A stretch of 6,848 nt of DNA. It comes from Pseudomonadota bacterium (GTDB lineage Bacteria > Pseudomonadota > Alphaproteobacteria > Rhizobiales > Xanthobacteraceae). Of the stretch, positions 1-6,039 are shown in pieces. Where the stretch lies: the NCBI GenBank assembly GCA_023390695.1, contig JAEWCJ010000045.1, positions 1 through 6,848 on the forward strand. Reading direction: 5' to 3'. A program made the position numbers and the translations under genes. The notes beneath the pieces are model-generated. The model made no database searches. It was given only the letters and a program-made list of their open reading frames with translations, and was not told the DNA's origin. How positions within the stretch are numbered: the stretch's first letter is position 1; every line of letters begins with the position of its first letter.

Positions 1-2
1 CT

Positions 3-626
3 GCAAGCTTGTTGAGCGAGAAATGGCGCGCAGTGCGCGAGCGCATGAGCGAGGAACGCCGCCTCGTCGCTCTGTGCCGCGCCGATCCCGCGATCTGTCC
101 TTCGGACGCGGCAACATTTTTCATGGCCATCGTCGATGCCGCGCGCCCGCGCGACGGTCGGGCGCAGATCGGCGAAATCAACCGCAGCATCAACCTGGCC
201 GTGCGGCCCGTTCCCGATGATGCGAGGCACGGCGCGGATGTCTGGACCTCGCCGCTGGCGACGCTGGCCTCCGGGCAGGGCGATTGCGAGGATTATGCGA
301 TCGCCAAGCTGGCGGCGCTCTGGTCGGTCGGCATTGCCGAAAGCGATACGCGGCTTGTGATCGTCCACGATGCGCGCACGCAGGAAGATCATGCGCTGGC
401 CATGGTGCGGCTCGATGGCCGGTGGCTGGCGCTGGACAACCGGCGCTTCACTTTGATTGCGGCCGAGCATCTGAGCTATCGGCCGCTCTTTGCGATCGGC
501 GGCGACAGGGTTCAGGTCTTCGGCGACAGCGTCTCATGGGCCGCGCTCGACGATCTCGACGGCACCGGGTTGTCGGCGCGCCGCGAGACGGCTGCTCCCG
601 GCGCCGGCAGATCGGCTGCAATGTAG
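3..626 (+). CDS. LapG-type (BTLCP) transglutaminase-like cysteine protease, 5' partial
   Basis: This is a periplasmic cysteine protease of the bacterial transglutaminase-like family (BTLCP), to which LapG belongs. LapG cuts the N-terminal part of large type I-secreted adhesins and so releases them from the cell surface. Counting from the TTG at position 9, Cys93 lies in GDCEDYA, His128 in EDHAL and Asp143 in LDNRR. Order and spacing (35 and 15 residues) fit the LapG Cys-His-Asp triad. Asp92 and Glu94 flank the Cys as in calcium-binding LapG proteins. The frame is open to the left edge and no signal peptide is visible, so the true start and export signal probably lie outside the window; the TTG at 9 is unlikely to be the start. 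The gene converges on the cNMP-binding gene with an 18-base gap. Family assignment is confident. The substrate is unknown, and no LapD-like regulator is visible. Confidence 0.88.
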   Translation, partial: ASLLSEKWRAVRERMSEERRLVALCRADPAICPSDAATFFMAIVDAARPRDGRAQIGEINRSINLAVRPVPDDARHGADVWTSPLATLASGQGDCEDYAIAKLAALWSVGIAESDTRLVIVHDARTQEDHALAMVRLDGRWLALDNRRFTLIAAEHLSYRPLFAIGGDRVQVFGDSVSWAALDDLDGTGLSARRETAAPGAGRSAAM

Positions 627-634
627 GTTCGCCG

Positions 635-675
635 GAGCGCGGGCTCAGGTCGTGCCGCGCGCGGCTTCCGCGCTC
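635..675. repeat. GC-rich inverted repeats at convergent gene ends
   Basis: GAGCGCGG at 635-642 is the reverse complement of CCGCGCTC at 668-675, and between them lies a perfect 12-base palindrome, GCCGCGCGCGGC (654-665). The structure spans the 3' end of the cNMP-binding gene and the 18-base convergent gap. It could act as a two-way transcription stop, but neither strand has a following T run, and such GC-rich dyads arise easily by chance in this sequence. Confidence 0.25.
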
Positions 676-1364
676 AGCTTGACCTTGTGCTCCGCCAGCT
701 CGTGCTCCAGTCGCGCGATATTCTGCATCATGCGTTCGCTGGTGAGCCGCAGGAAATAGAAGCCGAATTCGGGATTCTGGAAATAGAGCTCCCGCAGGGT
801 GTCGTAGTCGAGGCGCAGCACCTCGCCGTCCTCGAGACACTCGACGGTGCCGGTGCGCTTGTTGTCGGGGGCAAGAAAGCCGAGTTCGCCCATCAACTGG
901 CCGGGCGGCAATTCCACGCCGAGTTCGGTCACCAGATAGCGGCCGCTGATGATGTAGAACATCTCGTGCGCGACATCGCCTTTCCTGAACAGGACCGTTC
1001 CCTTCTTGTAGTTGCTCTTGCGCATGAAGGGCTTGAGCCATTCCATCGACAGGTCGCCCTGGGAGGCGGCACGCGCCCGCTTGATCAGATTCTGCATCTG
1101 GATCAGGCGCACGAAGTTGATCGGCAGCAGCACGGCGTAGAGAACGATGGTGGGCAACTGCTTGGCGAGCACGCCATAGGCCATGAAAAAGCAGTTGCTG
1201 ACGATGGCGACGATCCGCAGCGGCACCATGGTCTTCAGATAAAGCGAGGCGACGTAACACAGCCCGCCGATCAGGCCGAGAAAATTGGCGAGGTCCGCCC
1301 GCGACCATGCGAACTCGATCAGGTCATGAAGAAGTGCGTTGAGGTCGAAACCGAACAGCGTCAT
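645..1364 (-). CDS. Membrane protein with C-terminal cyclic-nucleotide-binding domain (Popeye-like layout)
   Basis: This 239-residue protein is probably a membrane-bound cAMP receptor. Three hydrophobic helices are visible at about 26-43, 48-66 and 69-89. A Crp-type cyclic-nucleotide-binding domain follows at about 111-215. The phosphate-binding cassette is intact: GELGFLAP begins at 159 and RTGTV at 170. Glu160 and Arg170 are 10 residues apart, the same spacing as Glu72 and Arg82 of E. coli CRP, and Thr171 replaces Ser83. After the domain there is only a charged helix (about 205-232) with no helix-turn-helix, so it is unlikely to bind DNA as CRP does. Three helices followed by a cNMP domain recalls eukaryotic Popeye (POPDC) proteins; that is a comparison of layout, not proven homology. 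ATG start with AGGGG 6 bases upstream. It is the last gene of the minus-strand set, downstream of the cyclase. The output partner is unknown. Confidence 0.85.
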   Translation of the reverse strand: MTLFGFDLNALLHDLIEFAWSRADLANFLGLIGGLCYVASLYLKTMVPLRIVAIVSNCFFMAYGVLAKQLPTIVLYAVLLPINFVRLIQMQNLIKRARAASQGDLSMEWLKPFMRKSNYKKGTVLFRKGDVAHEMFYIISGRYLVTELGVELPPGQLMGELGFLAPDNKRTGTVECLEDGEVLRLDYDTLRELYFQNPEFGFYFLRLTSERMMQNIARLEHELAEHKVKLSAEAARGTT

Positions 1365-1370
1365 CTCGGG

Positions 1371-1375
1371 CCCCT
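1371..1375 (-). promoter_or_regulatory. Ribosome binding site of the cNMP-binding gene
   Basis: On the minus strand AGGGG stands 6 bases before the ATG at 1364-1362. It supports this start rather than a later Met. Confidence 0.6.
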
Positions 1376-1429
1376 GGGCGGCGAATCAGAAAGGCGGGAA
1401 GTCCCTCGGCACCTGTCTACTTTCATGTC

Positions 1430-1456
1430 TGCGTGACGACCGCAAGAAGTCACGCA
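1430..1456. promoter_or_regulatory. Inverted repeat upstream of the cNMP-binding gene, possible operator
   Basis: TGCGTGAC (1430-1437) and GTCACGCA (1449-1456) form perfect 8-base inverted arms around an 11-base spacer, in the 148-base gap between the MBL and cNMP-binding genes. The centre is about 79 bases upstream of the ATG at 1364. The arms contain GTGA and TCAC, as CRP sites do, but the spacing is wider than the TGTGA-N6-TCACA consensus, so it is not a standard CRP site. No T run follows on either strand, which argues against a terminator. A 7-base direct repeat, CGCATAT (1453-1459 and 1469-1475), overlaps its right arm. I see no clear -35/-10 pair. Confidence 0.35.
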
Positions 1457-1512
1457 TATTCGACATTTCGCATATCGCGCAGGAAGGCCCTTGGCCCGAC
1501 GGAGCGCGCAGC

Positions 1513-2340
1513 CTAGAGCGCGAGGGTCCGGCCTTCCATGGCGGTGATGGTTCCCGGCCGGATCTTGCCCGCTTCGGCGGCAATGCGGTCCATGCAATCG
1601 TCGTCATGCTCGGGCGCATGATGGAACAGACAGAAGGTCTTCACGCCGGCGGCGTCTGCCAGCCGCAGGCCATCGCGCCAGGCGGAATGTCCCCAGCCTT
1701 CCTTGGAGACGATCTCGTCATCGGTATAGGTGCAGTCATAGATGGCCAGATCGGCGTTTCTGGCGAGCGCGATCAGGCCGGGATCGAATTCCTTGCGGCT
1801 TTCATTGTCGGTCAGATAGGCCAGCGCGCGGCCGCCGAATTCCAGCCGGTAGCCGGTGGCGCCGCCGGGATGATCGAGCGGGGCCGTGCGCAGGGTGAGG
1901 CCCGGCGCCGGCGTCAGCGTCTCGCCGGCGCGGAAGTCCCGGTAATCGATATCCGCCTTGAAGGCGTCCGGCCGGATCGGAAAGATCGGCCCGCCCATCA
2001 TGCGCTCGATGGCGGCGCGGGTGCCGGATGCAGGCGCCAGGTTTCCGCTCCAGATGCGGAAACGGTGTCCGCTTTCATAAAACGGTGCGAAGAACGGGAT
2101 GCCGCCGATATGGTCGATATGCGCGTGGCTGAGGAAAATGTCGGCGTCGACCGTCTTGCCGGTTGCCGATACCTCGTCGCCGAGTTCGCGCAGGCCGGTG
2201 CCGGCATCGAAAATGATCAAGCGCCCGCCGCAGCGGACTTCGACGCAGGGCGTGTTGCCGCCATAGCGCGCCGTCTTCGGTCCGGGACAGGCGATCGAGC
2301 CGCGCACGCCCCGGAACGTCACGGTGAATGTCTCAGTCAT
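1513..2340 (-). CDS. MBL-fold metallo-hydrolase
   Basis: This 275-residue protein is a zinc-type hydrolase of the metallo-beta-lactamase fold. It starts with the GVRGSI and GPKTARYGGNTPCVEVR segments (about 11-36) typical of one PhnP/RNase Z-like branch. The metal motif SHAHIDHIGG gives His72, His74, Asp76 and His77. Further likely ligands are His157 in LDHPGG, Asp178 in LTDNE and a C-terminal histidine in LFHHAPEHDDD (240/241). All core ligands are present, so it should be active. No signal peptide or membrane helix is visible, so it is probably cytoplasmic. The substrate cannot be read from the sequence. Members of this fold include phosphodiesterases and nucleases, and its place between a cAMP-making and a cAMP-binding protein makes a cyclic-nucleotide phosphodiesterase role possible but unproven. 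ATG start with only a weak GGGA 9 bases upstream. It lies 93 bases after the cyclase. Confidence 0.88.
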   Translation of the reverse strand: MTETFTVTFRGVRGSIACPGPKTARYGGNTPCVEVRCGGRLIIFDAGTGLRELGDEVSATGKTVDADIFLSHAHIDHIGGIPFFAPFYESGHRFRIWSGNLAPASGTRAAIERMMGGPIFPIRPDAFKADIDYRDFRAGETLTPAPGLTLRTAPLDHPGGATGYRLEFGGRALAYLTDNESRKEFDPGLIALARNADLAIYDCTYTDDEIVSKEGWGHSAWRDGLRLADAAGVKTFCLFHHAPEHDDDCMDRIAAEAGKIRPGTITAMEGRTLAL

Positions 2341-2403
2341 GCTTGGCAGTCCCGGCGGGCATTCGTGTGCAAATCGGCCTGGTATGTCTTGATGGCGTGC
2401 AGC

Positions 2404-2448
2404 TCACTTGATCTCAAAAACTCGCTTGGTTCGTCACTTGGTCTCAAA
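2404..2448 (-). repeat. 15-base imperfect direct repeat duplicating the cyclase stop region
   Basis: TCACTTGATCTCAAA (2404-2418) and TCACTTGGTCTCAAA (2434-2448) differ at one base and start 30 bases apart. On the minus strand the second copy encodes the last four residues and stop of the cyclase (Phe-Glu-Thr-Lys-stop). The first copy, in the same frame downstream, reads Phe-Glu-Ile-Lys-stop. This looks like a small tandem duplication of the gene end. Confidence 0.7.
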
Positions 2449-4692
2449 TGCATAGACTCCGTTCCAGTCGTCCGGCGGCGCGGCTTCCTGAAACGAATGG
2501 ATGCGCGCCAAGTATAGGTTATAGATTTCGTCGAGGCCAAAGCCATTCGGTGCGTGACGCACAAGATGCAAGGTCTCGAGCGCGCCGCTCCAGTCGCGCT
2601 TGCGGTATTTCGCGAGCATCAGCGAGACCTGATCGCGCATGCGGCGGAAATCGTCGTCGCGCGCTTCGTCGGGACCACCCAGCAGAGCGTAGACATATTC
2701 CGGCTCGCTCTTGCCCTTCACCGTGATGAGATCGATTTCGAGCGCGGCGAAATCCTCCGACAGCCGGGCGGCGGTCTTCGAGCCGACGATGATCGGCGTG
2801 CCATAGGATTTCGAACGGCCCTCCAGCCGCGAGGCCAGGTTCACCGGGTCGCCCAGCACCGAATAATCGAAGCGCAGATCCGAACCCATATTGCCGACCA
2901 CGCATTGGCCGGTATTGACGCCGATGCCGATATTGAGCGGCAGGAAGCGGATGCCCTGCTCCTTGGCCTCGCGTTCGCGCGCGCGGTTGAGCTCGTTGAC
3001 CCGGCGCAGCATGTCGAGCGCGGCTTCGCAGGCGTGCCGTTCGTGGTCCCGATCGTCGAGCGGCGCGTTCCAGAACGCCATGATGGCGTCGCCGATATAT
3101 TTGTCGATGGTGCCCTTGCGCTCGATGATGGCGTTGGTCATCGGCGTCAGAAAGCGGTTCATCAGGTGGGTCAGGCCCTGCGGGTCGTCCTTGAAGCTCT
3201 CGGAAATCGTGGTGAAACCGCGCACGTCGCTGAACATGATGGTCATGTCGCGCACCTCGCCGCCGAGCACGAGCTTCTTCGGCGATTGCGCGAGTTGCTC
3301 GACCAGGGCCGGCGACAAATAGCGGCCGAAGGCCGAGCGGATGCGGTGGCGGTCCTTCTGCTCGCGGAAATAATTGATGAAGACCAGCGTGATGTAGATG
3401 ACGAAACTCGAGAGCAGCGGGAAGGTGAGATCGAACAGCAGGCCGTGCCGGATGTAGAAATACGCGGTGCCCGCGACCAGCGTGAGTGCGACGCCGAGGC
3501 CGAACACGAGCAGGGTCATCGCCGACAGCACCGGCGCCAGCACCACGATCAGCGTGCCGAAGGCGAGCGCCACCATCAGCTCGACGCCGACCGCATAATT
3601 CGGATAGGCGAGCACCGCCTTGGTCAGCATGTTCTCGAGAATCTGCGCCTGCACCTCGACGCCCGGCATCGACTGGTCGACCGGGGTCGCCTTGATGTCG
3701 AGCAGACCGACGGAGGAGGTGCCGATCACCGCCAGCCGCTGCGCCAGGCGGTCGGCCGGCACCTTGCCCTCGAGCACATCCTTGGCCGAGACGAAGCGGC
3801 TGCGGTCGTGCGGCGAGAAATTGATCCAGAGCTGGCCGTTCTGGTCGGTCGGAATTTCAAGTCCGGGCACGGCGACGCTCTGGATGCCGGCATTGTCGGT
3901 GCGCACCAGAATGGCGCCGGAATTGGTGATGACGCGCAGCATCTCCAGCGTCAGCGTCGGCACCATCTGGCCGGCCGCCTTCATGACCAGCGGCACACGG
4001 CGCACGATGCCGTCGCGTTCGGGGCGGATGGTGAGCACGCCGCGGCCGGCGGCGGCATGTTCGAGCACCGGCAGGTTCTTCAGCAGGCCGTCGAAGGTGA
4101 TGAGAAAACGGTCGGGATCGGCGCCCATGCTGGCAAAGCCGGTGCGCGGCAGATCCTTCGGGGCGGTGTCCGGCAGCGCAAAAGGCACGCCCGATTGGCC
4201 GAGGATCACCTTGCCGCCGCGCATGGCATTGGCCATCACCTCGTCATTGGTCGGCAGCGCTTCCAGCCGGGTGCGGGTGATGGCATCGAGCTGGCTCAGG
4301 GCCTTGGCGAGCGCGGCCGGCGACATGCGGTCCGGCTCGGGAAACAGCACGTCGAAGCCGATCGCGGCGGCACCCAGCTCCTGCAGGCGGATGATCAGGT
4401 CCGCCAGCACGGTGCGCGGCCACGGCCATTGCCCGATGGCGCTGAGACTCTCCTCGTCGATGTCGACGATCACCACCGGCTTGATCGTGATCTCGCGCGG
4501 CTTCAGGGTCTGATAGAAATCGAAGCTGCGCAGCTTCAGGTTTTCCAGCGGGCCGGGGTCCCATATCCGCAGGGCGATGAACGCGGCCAGCAGCGCGAAG
4601 CCGAGCGTGCGCCGCAGCCCGAACCATCTGGCGACCGAGAATGTCCGTTTGAGCCTGAGCCGCTCGAGCCGTTGCCTGAATGTTTTTGTCAC
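2434..4692 (-). CDS. CHASE2-domain membrane adenylate cyclase (class III)
   Basis: This 752-residue inner-membrane sensor cyclase is predicted to make cAMP from ATP in response to a periplasmic signal. In order it has a basic cytoplasmic N-terminus, one membrane helix (about 29-44), a periplasmic CHASE2 domain (about 45-355), three helices (about 366-388, 391-413, 418-441) and a class III catalytic domain (about 475-670). Metal-binding Asp489 lies in FSDVRGFTT and Asp535 in KYIGDAIMAFW. Lys531 should read the base. In SVLGDPVNLASRLEG, Asn618 and Arg622 are the transition-state residues. The second base-reading position is Ser611, which suits class IIIb adenylate rather than guanylate cyclases. 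The last 80 residues are helical and end in DWNGVYAFETK, a tail I recognise from other CHASE2 cyclases. GTG start with a weak ribosome site, 36 bases after the HlyD gene, so translation may depend on the upstream gene. The signal is unknown. Confidence 0.93.
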   Translation of the reverse strand: MTKTFRQRLERLRLKRTFSVARWFGLRRTLGFALLAAFIALRIWDPGPLENLKLRSFDFYQTLKPREITIKPVVIVDIDEESLSAIGQWPWPRTVLADLIIRLQELGAAAIGFDVLFPEPDRMSPAALAKALSQLDAITRTRLEALPTNDEVMANAMRGGKVILGQSGVPFALPDTAPKDLPRTGFASMGADPDRFLITFDGLLKNLPVLEHAAAGRGVLTIRPERDGIVRRVPLVMKAAGQMVPTLTLEMLRVITNSGAILVRTDNAGIQSVAVPGLEIPTDQNGQLWINFSPHDRSRFVSAKDVLEGKVPADRLAQRLAVIGTSSVGLLDIKATPVDQSMPGVEVQAQILENMLTKAVLAYPNYAVGVELMVALAFGTLIVVLAPVLSAMTLLVFGLGVALTLVAGTAYFYIRHGLLFDLTFPLLSSFVIYITLVFINYFREQKDRHRIRSAFGRYLSPALVEQLAQSPKKLVLGGEVRDMTIMFSDVRGFTTISESFKDDPQGLTHLMNRFLTPMTNAIIERKGTIDKYIGDAIMAFWNAPLDDRDHERHACEAALDMLRRVNELNRAREREAKEQGIRFLPLNIGIGVNTGQCVVGNMGSDLRFDYSVLGDPVNLASRLEGRSKSYGTPIIVGSKTAARLSEDFAALEIDLITVKGKSEPEYVYALLGGPDEARDDDFRRMRDQVSLMLAKYRKRDWSGALETLHLVRHAPNGFGLDEIYNLYLARIHSFQEAAPPDDWNGVYAFETK

Positions 4693-4728
4693 GATCCGAC
4701 TATGCCAGCGGCGCCGCTTCCGGTGATC
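4693..4728. other. Short gap between the adaptor and cyclase genes
   Basis: The 36 bases contain a perfect 12-base palindrome, AGCGGCGCCGCT (4707-4718). It has no T run on either strand and is unlikely to stop transcription. No promoter is evident, so the cyclase is probably read from the secretion operon. Confidence 0.4.
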
Positions 4729-6039
4729 TTATTTTTCGCGGAAGGCGCGGGTCAACTGATCGTAGAACGGCTTGATGAGATAGGAGAGGACGGTGCGCTG
4801 TCCGGTCTGCACGAACGCTTCCACCGGCATGCCGGGCACGAGCTTCACGTCCCCGAGGCGCGCCACCTCCTGCGGCGGCAGTCCGATGCGGACGGTGTAA
4901 TAGCTGAGGCCGGTGCGCTGGTCGGTGGAGATGTCGGCGGAGATGCGGGCGACGGTGCCGTTGATTTCCGGCGTGGTGCGCTGGTTGAAGGTGGTGAAGC
5001 GCAGCAGGGCGGTCTGGCCGATCCGCAGCTGATCGATGTCCTGCGGGTTGACCTTGGCCTCGACGGTCAGGTTGTCGGCATCCGGCACGATCAGCATGAT
5101 GGCGTCGCCGGCGGAGATCACGCCGCCCACGGTGTGCACGGTCGACTGGAACACGGTGCCGTCCTGCGGCGCGCGGATGTCGATGCGCCGGAGCTGATCC
5201 TCGGCGGTGACCTTGCGCTCGACGAATTCGCCGATCTTGCCGTCGACCTCGCGCAGCTCGCGCGCCACCTCGCTGGACAGATCCTGGTCGATCTGGATGA
5301 TCTGCAATTCCAGTTCGGAAATCTTGCCCTTGGCCTGCGCGGTCGCGGCGACATACTGGCCGCGCTCGCCTTCCAGCCGCGTCGCCTCGCGCTCGAGCTG
5401 GGTGAGGCGATTCAATTGCACCAGATTCTTCTGGAACAATTCGCGCACGCCGGACAATTCGCGCTCGATCAGCGCGACCTCCTTCATCTTGGCGTCGCGC
5501 TGCGCCGCGAGGCCGGAAATCTCCTCGTCGAGCTGCGAGATGCGCTGGCGCAATTGCGCCTTCTGGCCGGTGCGGGCGGTGCGGCGCAATTCGAACAATT
5601 TGCGCTCACTCATCATCGCCGCGGCGACTTCGGACTCCTGTGCGCGGTCGAGGAGATCGGCGGGAAAGCGGATGGCGTCGGCGCCGTCGCGTTCGGCCTC
5701 CAGGCGGGCCTTGCGTGCGGCGAGTTCGTTCAGGCCCTTGGTGACCACGGCGAGATTGGCGCGGGTGACGGTCTCATCCAGGCGCACGACGATATCGTCG
5801 GCCTTGACGCGGTCGCCATCGCGCACCCGCACTTCGCCGACAATGCCGCCGGTCGGGTGCTGCACTTTCTTCACATTGGTGTCGACGACGATGGAGCCCG
5901 GCGCGATCAGCGCGCTGGAAATGTCGGTGGTTCCGGCCCAGCCTCCGACGCCGATGGTGAGCACGGCCACGACGACGAGGCCGGCGATGACATGCTTGCG
6001 GATCGACGCCTGCGCGCCGCCGGGTTGCGCCCCATTCAT
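4729..6039 (-). CDS. HlyD/PrtE-family type I secretion periplasmic adaptor
   Basis: This 436-residue membrane fusion protein links the inner-membrane ABC exporter to an outer-membrane TolC-like channel in type I secretion. A short cytoplasmic N-terminus precedes one membrane helix (about 16-35). A biotinyl-lipoyl-like half-motif follows around 58-90, with HPTGGIVGEV and RVRDGDRVKADD. A long coiled coil runs from about 95 to 282, then the second lipoyl half (DIRAPQDGTVF, from about 287) and a beta-barrel domain. The end, GMPVEAFVQTGQRTVLSYL and KPFYDQLTRAFREK, is typical of the PrtE/AprE branch. Length fits that family. The ATG is preceded by GGAGG at 6 bases and overlaps the stop of the ABC gene as ATGA, so the two are translationally coupled. 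No TolC-like gene lies in the window. Confidence 0.95.
   Translation of the reverse strand: MNGAQPGGAQASIRKHVIAGLVVVAVLTIGVGGWAGTTDISSALIAPGSIVVDTNVKKVQHPTGGIVGEVRVRDGDRVKADDIVVRLDETVTRANLAVVTKGLNELAARKARLEAERDGADAIRFPADLLDRAQESEVAAAMMSERKLFELRRTARTGQKAQLRQRISQLDEEISGLAAQRDAKMKEVALIERELSGVRELFQKNLVQLNRLTQLEREATRLEGERGQYVAATAQAKGKISELELQIIQIDQDLSSEVARELREVDGKIGEFVERKVTAEDQLRRIDIRAPQDGTVFQSTVHTVGGVISAGDAIMLIVPDADNLTVEAKVNPQDIDQLRIGQTALLRFTTFNQRTTPEINGTVARISADISTDQRTGLSYYTVRIGLPPQEVARLGDVKLVPGMPVEAFVQTGQRTVLSYLIKPFYDQLTRAFREK

Noticed and set aside
1361..1426. A 21-residue upstream frame on the minus strand whose TGA overlaps the ATG of the cNMP-binding gene (ATGA)
   Set aside because: It has no ribosome binding site, an unremarkable Arg/Pro-rich peptide and no regulatory pattern such as a run of one amino acid. 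The overlap alone could be chance.
1430..1456. Reading the inverted repeat as a canonical CRP site or an intrinsic terminator
   Set aside because: The spacing between half-sites is too wide for CRP (TGTGA-N6-TCACA), and no T run follows on either strand.
1339..2517. A 392-codon open frame on the plus strand over the MBL gene
   Set aside because: It is antisense to a full set of MBL metal-binding motifs, has no recognisable domain, and is explained by high GC content.
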